64,000 nucleotides of DNA from Pokkaliibacter plantistimulans (GTDB taxonomy: Bacteria; Pseudomonadota; Gammaproteobacteria; Pseudomonadales; Balneatricaceae): positions 806,001 through 870,000 of the forward strand of contig NZ_CP177354.1 in assembly GCF_046844695.1 (NCBI RefSeq), read 5' to 3'. A program made the position numbers and the translations under genes. Under the pieces are notes generated by a model, which was given only the letters and a program-made list of their open reading frames with translations, was not told where the DNA came from and ran no database searches. This document shows, piece after piece, positions 1 to 11,594 of the stretch. How positions within the stretch are numbered: position 1 is the first letter of the stretch; the number at the start of each line of letters is the position of its first letter.

Positions 1-80
1 ACCACATCACCCCGTTGCGTGGCTCTAAACTGTGGCAGCTGGGCTTACTGGAACTGTGGTTGCAGGAACAGGGAATCTGA
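1..80 (+). CDS. C-terminal end of asparagine-synthase-like amidotransferase (NAGGN amidotransferase), partial
   Basis: Only the last 25 codons are in the window; the frame starts at base 3 and stops at TGA 78-80. The tail reads ITPLRGSKLWQLGLLELWLQ, the usual C-terminus of class II (asparagine synthase-type) glutamine amidotransferases. Its place directly before the N-acetylglutaminylglutamine synthetase gene identifies it as the amidotransferase that makes the terminal amide of the osmolyte N-acetylglutaminylglutamine amide (NAGGN). The assignment rests on the tail motif plus context, since the catalytic domains lie outside the window. Confidence 0.75.
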   Translation, partial: HITPLRGSKLWQLGLLELWLQEQGI

Positions 81-82
81 CC

Positions 83-1954
83 GTGAACATACCCAAGCGT
101 ACGGCGCTGATCGCCAGGGACAGCAACACCAGCGAGCCGGAACGACCTGCGGCGCCCTCATTGCCCGGTAAGCGCGGCAGCGTACCTGTCGCCGCCCGGG
201 GAGAACGCCAGAGTGGCAGTGAACGGCAACGGATGCTGCGCCGACGCCAGCCTTCTTATGCGCATCTGCAGGCAGCCCGCCACCGTGGTCATCAGCAGGC
301 ACCGGCCATCAAGCCCAATGTCAGTCTGCATTGCGGCTGGGGGCGGCTGCTGTTTGGCCATACCTTCGTCAATGAACAGGAGCTGGCGGCCACGCTGCTG
401 GAAGAAAGCCAGGGTGAACGCGACATCGCCTTCTATGTCGCCCGTCCGCACGTGGTGGTGAGCCATGACCCGCAGCGGCTGTTCCTCGACCCGTCCGACA
501 GTTACCGCCTGTGGCTGAGCGAATACCAGCCCAAGCGTGACCGGGTGAAGGGAGTGCGGGTGCGGCGCCTGCGGACGCTGGCCGATATCGAGCAGGTCAA
601 TGCCATCTACCAGCGCTGCCGGATGCAGCCACTGGATGTTGATGTGGTAATGGACAAGCGCAATTCGCAGGAGCAGCTGTATCTGCTGGCCGAAGACTGC
701 CATACCGGCGCGGTGCTGGGTGCGGTGCTGGGGCTCAACCACGCTCTGGCCTTCAATGACCCCGAATCCGGCTCCAGCCTGTGGAGTCTGGCGGTAGACC
801 CCGGCTGCCAGACACCGCAGGTAGGGGAAACCCTGGTGCGGCATCTGGCCGAGAAGATGCAGACCCGCGGCTGCCATTATCTGGACCTGTCGGTGCTGCA
901 TACCAATCAGGCCGCGATCAGCCTTTACCAGCGCCTGGGCTTCCGCCAGATTCAAACCTTCGCGGTGAAGAAAAAGAACGCCATCAATCAGGCGCTGTAT
1001 ACCGACACCTCGCCGCTGGATGTGCTTAATCCCTATGCCCGCATCATTGTTGATGAGGCCATCAGCCGTGGCATTCACGTCGATGTGGAAGATGCCGAGC
1101 ACAATATCTTCACCCTGAGCTGGGGCGGGCGGCGTATTCGCTGCCATGAAAGTCTGTCAGACCTGACCCCGGCCACCGCCATGACCCTGTGTCAGAACAA
1201 GTGGCTGACCCAGCGCTGTCTGCAGCGTGCCGGGCTGAAGACCCCGGCTGGGGTGATGCTGGCCGACGATCAGGACCCGGCGGAACTGCTTGAGACACTG
1301 GGCTCACGGCTGGTGGTCAAACCTCACGATGGTGAGCAGGGCAAGGGGATCGCGGTCGATGTACGCGATGCCGAAACGCTGCGAGCGGCGGTAACGACAG
1401 CGCAGCGCTATTCCTCACAGGTGCTGATCGAGCCTTTCTGTCAGGGTGACGACCTGCGCGTGCTGGTCATCAACGACGAGGTGGTGGCGGCCGCGGTACG
1501 TCGTCCGGCGACCATTTGCGGCACCGGCCAGCACAGCATTGCCGAGCTGATCGAACGCACCAGCCGCCGGCGGGCTGCCATGACCGGCGGTGAGAGCACT
1601 ATCCCGATGGACGGTGAAACCCGCCGCTGTGTCGAAGCCGCGGGTTACCGGCTGGAGGATGTGCTGGCGGAAGGGCGCAGTCTGGCGGTGCGCAAGACCG
1701 CCAATCTGCATACCGGCGGCACGCTGGAGGATGTCACCACGGTGCTGCATCCGGCCCTGCGTGAAGCGGCCCTGCGCGCCGCACGGGCGCTGCAGATCCC
1801 GGTCACCGGCATCGACATGCTGGTGCCCGACCCCACCCTGCCCGATTACGTGCTGATCGAGGCCAACGAGCGCCCGGGGCTGGCCAATCATGAGCCGCAC
1901 CCGACGGCGCAACGCTTCATTGATATGTTGTTTCCCACCACCCGCCAACACTGA
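83..1954 (+). CDS. ngg: N-acetylglutaminylglutamine synthetase (GNAT + ATP-grasp)
   Basis: Forms N-acetyl-glutaminylglutamine from glutamine units, the first step of the dipeptide osmoprotectant NAGGN. A GNAT acetyltransferase domain occupies roughly residues 150-290 (ending near YQRLGF). An ATP-grasp ligase domain follows from about residue 370 to the end (VVKPHDGEQGKGIAVDV, then the metal-binding VLIEANERPGL). The reading frame is open further upstream. GTG 83 is chosen because it sits 2 nt after the amidotransferase stop and has AGGGA about 8 nt before it; an internal ATG at 233 would cut off the RRRQPSYAHL segment that homologues appear to keep. Close coupling to the upstream amidotransferase and the downstream M42 hydrolase is the known NAGGN trio. 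Confidence 0.88.
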   Translation: MNIPKRTALIARDSNTSEPERPAAPSLPGKRGSVPVAARGERQSGSERQRMLRRRQPSYAHLQAARHRGHQQAPAIKPNVSLHCGWGRLLFGHTFVNEQELAATLLEESQGERDIAFYVARPHVVVSHDPQRLFLDPSDSYRLWLSEYQPKRDRVKGVRVRRLRTLADIEQVNAIYQRCRMQPLDVDVVMDKRNSQEQLYLLAEDCHTGAVLGAVLGLNHALAFNDPESGSSLWSLAVDPGCQTPQVGETLVRHLAEKMQTRGCHYLDLSVLHTNQAAISLYQRLGFRQIQTFAVKKKNAINQALYTDTSPLDVLNPYARIIVDEAISRGIHVDVEDAEHNIFTLSWGGRRIRCHESLSDLTPATAMTLCQNKWLTQRCLQRAGLKTPAGVMLADDQDPAELLETLGSRLVVKPHDGEQGKGIAVDVRDAETLRAAVTTAQRYSSQVLIEPFCQGDDLRVLVINDEVVAAAVRRPATICGTGQHSIAELIERTSRRRAAMTGGESTIPMDGETRRCVEAAGYRLEDVLAEGRSLAVRKTANLHTGGTLEDVTTVLHPALREAALRAARALQIPVTGIDMLVPDPTLPDYVLIEANERPGLANHEPHPTAQRFIDMLFPTTRQH

Positions 1955-2053
1955 GCGCTGTATTTCCGCCCGGTGAAATCAGGCGTTCCCGGCGAAGGGA
2001 TTCAATCGCTGCACGGGCTGCGTGCCCGTGCAGACTGACCAGAGGACATGCCC

Positions 2054-3232
2054 ATGCTACCCAAGTTACCTGCCATCGATACCCAGTACCTGACCCGTCG
2101 CCTGCTCGATATGCTGGCGATTCCCTCACCCACCGGTTTCACCGACAGCATCGTCTATTACGTCGGCCGCTGTCTGGAGGAGCTGGGAGTCGGCTATACC
2201 CTCAGCCGCCGTGGCACCCTGTGCGCGACCCTGCCCGGTGAAGTAAAAGGGCCGAAACGGGCACTGGTCACCCACCTCGACACCATTGGCGCCATGGTGC
2301 GCGAGATCAAGCCAAATGGCCGGCTGGCTATTACGCCTATTGGCCACTGGTCCAGCCGCTTTGCCGAAGGCGGCCGGGTGACCCTGTTCGGTGAGCGTAT
2401 CCAGTACCGCGGTACGGTGCTGCCGCTGATGGCTGCCGGACATGCTTTCAACGAGGCCATCGATACTCAGCCGGTCAACTGGGATCAGGTGGAAGTGCGG
2501 CTGGATGTGGCGGTGCAGAGTGCCGATGATGTGCGCGCGGCCGGGCTGGAAGTCGGTGATTTCGTGGCGTTTGATGCGCATCCGGAGATTACCGAGACCG
2601 GCTTTATCATTTCCCGTCATCTGGATAACAAGGCCGGTGCTGCCTCCCTGCTGGCCACCCTTGAAGCCATGCAGCGCCATCAGCTCAGGCCACGGCTGAC
2701 CACCGAAGTGCTGTTTACCCTGTCGGAGGAGGTCGGCTCCGGTGCGGGCCATGCGCTGGATGATGATGTCACCGAATTTGTCGGTATCGACATCGGCCCG
2801 GTCGCCAGTGGCCAGAACGCCCGCGAAACCGGGGTGACGGTGGCGATGAAGGATTCCAGCGGGCCGTTTGATTACCACCTCAGCCATCACCTGATCGATT
2901 TGTGCCGACGCCACGATATTCCCTGGCAGCGTGACGTGTTCCGCTTCTATTACAGTGATGCGGTGTCGGCGGTGCAGGCAGGCCATGATATCCGCCCGGC
3001 ACTGATCACTTTCGGCACCGATGCCACCCACGGCTACGAACGTACCCATCTGCATGCGCTGGAATCCTGTGCCCGGCTGATGAGCGCTTACCTGCTCAGT
3101 GATCTGGCCTGGAAGGCGGATCGCAAGCAGGACGTGCCGCTGCAGGAGTTTGCCGCCAAGATTACCGAGCAGGCGCCACAGGCGATGCCGCGGGAGCGGC
3201 CGGAGGCAGTGATTCTGACGCCAACAACGTAA
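2054..3232 (+). CDS. M42-family hydrolase of the NAGGN osmoprotectant system
   Basis: A co-catalytic metallopeptidase-like protein (M42/M20 fold) of about 392 residues. Likely metal ligands are visible: H in VTHLDTIG, D in DNKAGAAS, the general base and ligand pair EE in SEEVGSG, D in DIGP, and a late H in ATHGYERTH. It is the third gene of the NAGGN cluster; its exact substrate is not established, and turnover or trimming of the dipeptide osmolyte is inference. ATG 2054 is preferred over ATG 2048 because AGAGGA (2041-2046) is 7 nt from the former but only 1 nt from the latter. The 93-nt gap after the synthetase contains no gene. Confidence 0.85.
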   Translation: MLPKLPAIDTQYLTRRLLDMLAIPSPTGFTDSIVYYVGRCLEELGVGYTLSRRGTLCATLPGEVKGPKRALVTHLDTIGAMVREIKPNGRLAITPIGHWSSRFAEGGRVTLFGERIQYRGTVLPLMAAGHAFNEAIDTQPVNWDQVEVRLDVAVQSADDVRAAGLEVGDFVAFDAHPEITETGFIISRHLDNKAGAASLLATLEAMQRHQLRPRLTTEVLFTLSEEVGSGAGHALDDDVTEFVGIDIGPVASGQNARETGVTVAMKDSSGPFDYHLSHHLIDLCRRHDIPWQRDVFRFYYSDAVSAVQAGHDIRPALITFGTDATHGYERTHLHALESCARLMSAYLLSDLAWKADRKQDVPLQEFAAKITEQAPQAMPRERPEAVILTPTT

Positions 3233-3345
3233 GGGATTCCGCCGCCGTCTCTTGGTTAGTTGAGTATCTGGCCTATACTGAGTCAATCGGGCAGGGCTGC
3301 TGGCTCTGCGCCCGGCGAGGTGACAAAAGGCTAAGGAGACGGGTC

Positions 3346-4167
3346 ATGTCGGTAGAATCACTATTCAACAACGTATACAACCTGCCCAGCATCCCCAAAG
3401 TGGTGCAGGAGCTGACGGAAAGTTTTGGATCGGACAAGGCCAACGCCGACGAAATCGCAAACAAGATCGCCAAGGATCAGGCTTTTGCTGCCAAGGTATT
3501 ACGTCTGGCCAACTCTGCCCGTTATGGCGTTGGCCGCAAGATCGCTTCCATCAGCAATGCCGTCGTGCTGCTGGGTATCTCTCAGCTGCGTACGCTGGTC
3601 ACTGCCTCGGGGATGACCTCGGCTTTCGTGGATGTGCCCGGTCTCGACAAGCGCCAGTTCTGGAAGGACACCTTCAACGTCGCCAGCCTGTGCAAGATGC
3701 TCGGCAAGCACGCCAAGGTGGACCGCGAAGTGGCCTTCACCTGCGGGATGATGCATTCCATCGGTGAGCTGCTGATTCACATGGGTGAACCCGACAAGGC
3801 CAGCAAGATTGATACGCTGGTCGCGCACGGTGGCAACCGCGTTGAACTGCAGGAAAACATGCTGGGCTATCACTATGCCGACGTCGGTGTCGAGCTGGCC
3901 CGGCGCTGGAAATTCCCCGAAGAGATTCAGGAAGCCATCCGCGGTCAGATCAGGCCGATGGAGGGCGGTTTCTCTCCCTATGCCGCGCTGATCTATATCG
4001 CCACCTATATCAATGAGTGCGACAAGAAAGGTCAGAGCGAAGAAGAGCAGATGGCGCACTTCCCCATGGAGCTGGCCAAGAAACTCAATCTGGACCTGAG
4101 CAAGGTGTTCGACGACTGGACCACCCTCAAGTCCGAAGAAGATGATATTGATGCCTTGCTGAGCTAA
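3346..4167 (+). CDS. HDOD domain protein
   Basis: A single HDOD (degenerate HD-GYP-like output) domain fills most of the 273 residues. Typical features are LPSIPKVVQEL near the N-terminus, KDQAFAAKVLRLANSARYG, NAVVLLGISQLRTLV and GMMHSIGELLIH. HDOD proteins act as cytoplasmic scaffolds in signalling, often with chemotaxis or c-di-GMP proteins; no catalytic role is expected. AAGGAG about 9 nt upstream supports the ATG. It is a single gene followed by a hairpin terminator, and a chemoreceptor gene lies next to it. Confidence 0.85.
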   Translation: MSVESLFNNVYNLPSIPKVVQELTESFGSDKANADEIANKIAKDQAFAAKVLRLANSARYGVGRKIASISNAVVLLGISQLRTLVTASGMTSAFVDVPGLDKRQFWKDTFNVASLCKMLGKHAKVDREVAFTCGMMHSIGELLIHMGEPDKASKIDTLVAHGGNRVELQENMLGYHYADVGVELARRWKFPEEIQEAIRGQIRPMEGGFSPYAALIYIATYINECDKKGQSEEEQMAHFPMELAKKLNLDLSKVFDDWTTLKSEEDDIDALLS

Positions 4168-4181
4168 TCCCGTTCCTGCAC

Positions 4182-4207
4182 AGTGGGCCCGTCCGGGTCC
4201 ACTTTTC
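4182..4207 (+). terminator. Rho-independent terminator after the HDOD gene
   Basis: AGTGGGCCC / GGGTCCACT stem with a GTCC loop, followed by TTTT, 14 nt after the HDOD stop codon. Confidence 0.7.
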
Positions 4208-4335
4208 CTGCCAGTTTTTGTTCAACATCAGTCAATCGATGGTTTGTTAAAAAGTCATGATTGACGTCATTCGTCGCTCTCCCTAGTATCCCCAGGTAAT
4301 ATAGATGTGTTCATTTTTTGAACAAGGACGCGCTC

Positions 4336-5952
4336 ATGTTGCCCACGAAATCTCAACTCAAGCCGGTACTGCTCGGCTTTAATGCCATCATGATTGCGTT
4401 GTTGCTGGCGCTGGCGCTGGTCAGCCATTTCAGCCTCAGCAGCTCAATTGCTGAAGACGAGGTTGAGCACGTTATGACCGGTGGTTTGACCGCCAATATC
4501 GATGATGCTCGTTTTAACGTGGTACAGGTCCAGCAGTTTCTGACGGATGCCAGTGCCACCGGTGACCGCGCCGGTTTCGATGATGCCGAGGAGCACTTTC
4601 AGGCGCTGCAGAAGAATCTGGATGAGATCGCTCAGCTGCGCCCTGAATTTGCAGCTAGCGTGTCGCGCACCCGTGAGCTGGCCGGTCAGTACTTTGCCAT
4701 CGGCAAGCGGATGGCGACTGCCTATATTGAGCAAGGTCGCGACGCCGGTAACGCGCTAATGAAACAGCCCGGTGGCGGCTTTGATGATCGAGCGCTGGCA
4801 CTGTCTGAACAGCTACAGGTGTTGGCGAGTCAGGTAAAAGAGCGGACCGCATCACTGGCGGCAGATAACCTGAGTGATCTGCGCGATCTGCGTAACATGA
4901 TCGTTGGCTTAGTGGCGGCCTTGAGCCTGATTCTGCTGGTAGGCGCGGTAGTGCTCTATCGCCGAGTGTTCGGCATTCTCGGTGGCGAGCCTGCGCAGGC
5001 GGTCACACTGGCGCATCGTATCGCTGCCGGTGATCTGAGCCAGCGAATTTCCGGCACGCCGGGCAGCCTGCTGGCGGCGCTGGAACAGATGCAGGATCAG
5101 CTGAAAAGCGTCACCGGCAATATTCGCAGCCTGTCACGGGAAGTGCAGGACAGCTCTGAGCATCTGTCTGACGCCTCACAGGCCATGCAGCACAGCGTGC
5201 ACTCGCAGAATGAAGCGACCCGCGCCATGTCGGTCACCGCTGAGGAAATGTTCCAGGGCATCGAGCAGCTGAGCCATGAAGTATCTGTGGTGGGCCGTCA
5301 GACCGAAGAAGCCCAGCACACTATCAACGAATGTGAACAGGTGATCCGCACCTCGACCTCGGATATCCGTTCCATCGCTGACTATATCGGCAACGCCGCT
5401 GAGAAGGTGCACGCCCTTAATCGTCAGACCGATGAGATTGCCAGCATCACCCGTACCATCCATGAAATTGCCGACCAGACCAACCTGCTGGCACTGAATG
5501 CGGCTATCGAAGCAGCCCGTGCCGGGGAAACGGGCCGCGGCTTTGCGGTCGTAGCGGATGAAGTACGTAGCCTTGCAGGGCGGACCGGCTCGGCCACGGT
5601 CGAAATCTCCAGCCAGATCGACACCATCCGTCAGGGTATGGAGCAGGTGGTGAAAGTGATGGAGCAGAGTGTGGAAGCCTCACGTCGTGGCGTGGCGCAG
5701 ACCGATGTAACCAGTCAGGCGATTGGTGGCATTCGCGACAATACCGTGCAGATCAACCAGCATGTGCAGGGGATCGTGGTTGCCCTGCAACAGCAGCAGG
5801 CCGCCATGGGTGATATGACCCAGCGGATTGAGATGATTGCCACCATGACCGGCAGCAATCAGGATGCGGTGGACAAGACCGTCAGCGCCTCCGCTGATCT
5901 GAAAGACCATGCTCGCGAGCTGGGTGACGCGGTCAGTATCTTCAAAGCCTGA
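4336..5952 (+). CDS. methyl-accepting chemotaxis protein
   Basis: A transmembrane chemoreceptor of 538 residues. TM1 lies near residues 10-33 and is followed by a short periplasmic helical bundle of about 150 residues. TM2 is near residues 190-212 (MIVGLVAALSLILLVGAVVL), then comes a HAMP segment and a cytoplasmic signalling domain. The hairpin tip core is clear: IADQTNLLALNAAIEAARAG followed by RGFAVVADEVR. The open frame begins at TTG 4318, but ATG 4336 has AAGGACG 6 nt before it and is taken as the start. There are no che genes nearby, so it presumably feeds a CheA/CheW system elsewhere. Confidence 0.92.
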   Translation: MLPTKSQLKPVLLGFNAIMIALLLALALVSHFSLSSSIAEDEVEHVMTGGLTANIDDARFNVVQVQQFLTDASATGDRAGFDDAEEHFQALQKNLDEIAQLRPEFAASVSRTRELAGQYFAIGKRMATAYIEQGRDAGNALMKQPGGGFDDRALALSEQLQVLASQVKERTASLAADNLSDLRDLRNMIVGLVAALSLILLVGAVVLYRRVFGILGGEPAQAVTLAHRIAAGDLSQRISGTPGSLLAALEQMQDQLKSVTGNIRSLSREVQDSSEHLSDASQAMQHSVHSQNEATRAMSVTAEEMFQGIEQLSHEVSVVGRQTEEAQHTINECEQVIRTSTSDIRSIADYIGNAAEKVHALNRQTDEIASITRTIHEIADQTNLLALNAAIEAARAGETGRGFAVVADEVRSLAGRTGSATVEISSQIDTIRQGMEQVVKVMEQSVEASRRGVAQTDVTSQAIGGIRDNTVQINQHVQGIVVALQQQQAAMGDMTQRIEMIATMTGSNQDAVDKTVSASADLKDHARELGDAVSIFKA

Positions 5953-5971
5953 TCACACGGCCCTCGGTATC

Positions 5972-6006
5972 ACAACGCCCGTGCGGGTTGCCCGCACGGG
6001 CGTTGT
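5972..6006. terminator. strong hairpin terminator after the chemoreceptor gene
   Basis: A perfect 16-bp stem (ACAACGCCCGTGCGGG and its complement) around a TTG loop, then TCGTTTC. It lies 20 nt after the chemoreceptor stop; the facing gene on the other strand ends at 6094. Confidence 0.8.
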
Positions 6007-6093
6007 CGTTTCTGCGCTGGCACTCGTTACTGCCAGCGCACATTTTGCTGTGCTTACACTACTCGCAGGTCATGTACTACTCGCAGGTCATAC

Positions 6094-6504
6094 TCAGCAG
6101 CCGCTGACGCTTTCCGGTGGGAGTGAGCTGATAGCGGGCCTGCTGTCAGGCAGGGCCTTGTACAGCATCGCCGAAGTATCGGTATAGCTGCAGCCCACCA
6201 GATAGTGGTCACCAGCAGTGCGAGGCAACTGCCAGCTATCGATGGCCATGCCTTCCTTATTCTCGCTCTGATCGGGCACCTGCGCCGCCAGCGCGTTGAG
6301 CGGGCCGAGAAAAATACCAACCCGGTCCAGCGAGCGCTGACCGCTGCTAAGTAACACCTGCAAGCCGGGCTGCTGGCTGCTGACCAGTGGTGTTGCGCTG
6401 ATCTGCGGTGGGCATTGCCAGTCACTGGCGGTGGCCGTGGCCGTATGAGCCGTAACGCTGCTGAGCAGGATGGCGACGACGCCTGCATGATTCCGGATGC
6501 TCAT
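6094..6504 (-). CDS. STY0301-like small secreted protein, possible 3' frameshift
   Basis: A 136-residue protein with an N-terminal signal peptide (AGVVAILLSSVTAHTATATA) and a mature part starting near DWQCPPQI. It resembles the poorly characterised STY0301 family: an early W-x-C-P, a central IFLGP segment, and a late YLVGCSYTDTSAMLYKAL. Periplasmic location is inferred. The frame stops after SVSGC, yet the next frame continues EYDLRVVHDLRVV before a stop at about 6057. A cysteine followed by YD is usual near the family's C-terminus, so a one-base insertion near 6095 is likely. A short duplication (TACTCGCAGGTCAT) lies at this 3' end. No operon partner is seen. Confidence 0.6.
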   Translation of the reverse strand: MSIRNHAGVVAILLSSVTAHTATATASDWQCPPQISATPLVSSQQPGLQVLLSSGQRSLDRVGIFLGPLNALAAQVPDQSENKEGMAIDSWQLPRTAGDHYLVGCSYTDTSAMLYKALPDSRPAISSLPPESVSGC

Positions 6505-6550
6505 CCCTGTTCTCTCTCCTGTGCGCGGTATTCCGCTCAGCAGGATAGAA

Positions 6551-6586
6551 CAAAAACAGCCCGGGCAGGGTGGCTGCGCGGGCTGT
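6551..6586 (-). terminator. terminator of katG
   Basis: Read on the minus strand: ACAGCCCG, a 15-nt GC-rich loop, CGGGCTGT, then TTTTTG. It lies 57 nt beyond the katG stop. Confidence 0.7.
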
Positions 6587-6643
6587 AGGTATCTTGTCTG
6601 AACCTGTTCACCGGCGTGGGAGCACGTTCAGGCTGGCGGGTAA

Positions 6644-8815
<2,172 letters not shown>

Positions 8816-8999
8816 TTATTCTCTCCAAAGCAGGATGTGCAGGCCTTTGCAAAAGCAGACAGATTTCAGCGGCCTGTCAGGAATGAGACAACGGAAAGAA
8901 TACTAGTAGGGCCGGGTCAGCTTGCCCAATTGACTGACCCAATTCGTTTCATAGTGACGAGCTATTGAAATAACCTAGCTTGATAGTCAGGTTTAAAGA

Positions 9000-9695
9000 T
9001 TATTTCAGCCGGGGCGCCTGATAGCTGATCAGCTTGCTGCTGCCCAGACCCAGCTGCACCAGACCTTCCACCCATTTCAGGGCGACCTGCACCCCGTCAA
9101 TCACCGGTACACCAAGATCGTTCTGCAGTGCTTTGGCCCATTGCGCCATGCCGGCACAGCCCATCACCAGACATTCGCTGCGGTCCTGCTCCAGCAGCTG
9201 CTTGCCGAGCTTGCGCAGACGGCCATAACTGCCGGGATCTGATTCCAGCGACAGCACCGGAATATCAGCGGCGTGGACGCCCGCACAGCGGCGGTCGACG
9301 CCGTAGCTGCGCATATTGCGCTCAATGATGTGGATAGAGCGGGGCAGGGTAGTCAGCACCGAGTAACGCACACTGAGCATGCTGGCGGCGTGCATGGCGG
9401 CTTCACCAATCCCCAGCACCGGCCCGCTGGCCAGCTCACGGGCGGCATCCAGCCCGGTGTCATCGAAGCAGGCGATGATGTAACCCTGCACCCCTTCGGC
9501 TTCGCCCTGACGGACGGCGTCCAGCAGGTGGTAAGCGGCCTGTACGCCGTCGCAGGCGCCTTCGATACTGGCGACGGAGTCCGGCAGGCAGCGTACCTGC
9601 AGCTCGGTCCCCGGGTTAATGATGGCCTGGCACTGCTGGGCCAGCATCGCCGTCATGGACGCCGATGCGTTGGGATTGATGACCTGTATTTTCAT
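9000..9695 (-). CDS. hydantoin/Asp/Glu racemase family protein
   Basis: A 231-residue cofactor-independent racemase of the Asp/Glu/hydantoin superfamily. Both catalytic cysteines are present: IACFDDTGLDA and VMGCAGMAQWA. The N-terminus KIQVINPNAS is typical of the hydantoin/allantoin racemase branch. The open frame starts earlier, but ATG 9695 matches this conserved N-terminus. It is the last gene of a leftward cluster with an ABC importer of the spermidine/putrescine type, suggesting it isomerises the imported compound or its catabolite. Substrate is unknown; hydantoin, allantoin or an amino-acid derivative are all possible. Confidence 0.82.
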   Translation of the reverse strand: MKIQVINPNASASMTAMLAQQCQAIINPGTELQVRCLPDSVASIEGACDGVQAAYHLLDAVRQGEAEGVQGYIIACFDDTGLDAARELASGPVLGIGEAAMHAASMLSVRYSVLTTLPRSIHIIERNMRSYGVDRRCAGVHAADIPVLSLESDPGSYGRLRKLGKQLLEQDRSECLVMGCAGMAQWAKALQNDLGVPVIDGVQVALKWVEGLVQLGLGSSKLISYQAPRLK

Positions 9696-9809
9696 GATGG
9701 CTCTGATCTGGCGACGAAGGTGGCTGGCAAGCAGGGTCAGCGGCGGCAGTGCCATCCGCTGACGATTGCCGGGCAAGTTTTGTTGGCAAGGTGTGACCGG
9801 AGCGCCTGC

Positions 9810-10637
<828 letters not shown>

Positions 10638-10639
10638 GA

Positions 10640-11494
10640 TCACAGCTCCTTGCGAATATCGACCAGACGGAACATCACCATCAGCATGATCAGCACGGTG
10701 ATCAGCAGTACCACGGCACTGGCGGCGGCGGCCGGGTATTGCAGCAGGGAAATCTCGTTCTTGATGATCAGCCCCACCGAGGCATGCAGGCCTCCGCCCA
10801 TAATGCTGACGGTAACGAAGTCGCCCATCACCATGGTCAGCACAAAGATGCTGCCGATCAGAATGCCGGACTTGCACAGCGGCACGATCACCATCAGCAG
10901 GATCTGCCAGGGCGCCGCCCCGGCATCGCGGGCGGCCTCGATCAGGCGACGGTCAATACGCATCATGGTGTTGAAGATAGGCGTCACCATGAACAGGGTG
11001 TAGAGATGCACATAGGCCAGGATGATGGAGAAGTCGCTGTACAGCAGGAATTCCAGCGGCTGCTCGATCAGTCCGGTGCTCAGCAGGAAGCTGTTGACCA
11101 TACCGTTGCGGCCCAGCAGCGGAATCCAGGAAATCATGCGAATGATGTTGGAGGTAAAGAAAGGGATGGTGCAGAGCATGAACAGCAGGGTCTGCATCCG
11201 GGTCGTGCGAATATGGAACGCCAGGTAGTAGGCGATACTGAAGCCCAGCACCAGCGTGATCAGCCAGGTACTGATGGCGTATTTGAAAGTGTTCAGATAC
11301 GCCTGCCAGGTCACCGATGAGGTCAGCAGATACTGGTAGTTATCGAGGATAAAACCCGGAATCAGTTGGTAGGAGTCATAGTCCCAGAAGCTGACGATGA
11401 TGATCACGGCGATGGGAAACACCAGAAACATCAACAGCGTCAGGCTGAGCGGCAGGGCCTGCAAATGGCTGACGGAAAGAAGGCCTCTGTTCAT
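10640..11494 (-). CDS. ABC transporter permease (PotB-type)
   Basis: First permease of the importer, 284 residues with about six transmembrane helices and the EAA-type loop EAARDAGAAPWQILLMVIVP. ATG 11494 starts the natural N-terminus MNRGLLSVSHL; the longer frame covers the intergenic region after the binding-protein gene. It lies in a leftward operon order ATPase, binding protein, PotB-like, PotC-like, racemase. Confidence 0.88.
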   Translation of the reverse strand: MNRGLLSVSHLQALPLSLTLLMFLVFPIAVIIIVSFWDYDSYQLIPGFILDNYQYLLTSSVTWQAYLNTFKYAISTWLITLVLGFSIAYYLAFHIRTTRMQTLLFMLCTIPFFTSNIIRMISWIPLLGRNGMVNSFLLSTGLIEQPLEFLLYSDFSIILAYVHLYTLFMVTPIFNTMMRIDRRLIEAARDAGAAPWQILLMVIVPLCKSGILIGSIFVLTMVMGDFVTVSIMGGGLHASVGLIIKNEISLLQYPAAAASAVVLLITVLIMLMVMFRLVDIRKEL

Positions 11495-11594
11495 CGGTAA
11501 ATCCTTGCAGAATACGGCATGGGGCCGGGCCAGCCCGCACCGTGGAGGGCACGTGCGGGCTCGCCCGGCTAACGGTGATGACGCGATGCCATCA

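Noticed and set aside
158..1147. 329-codon minus-strand ORF inside the NAGGN synthetase gene
   Set aside because: Antisense shadow of a clearly conserved GNAT/ATP-grasp gene; the translated product has no recognisable domain and low-complexity His/Gln content.
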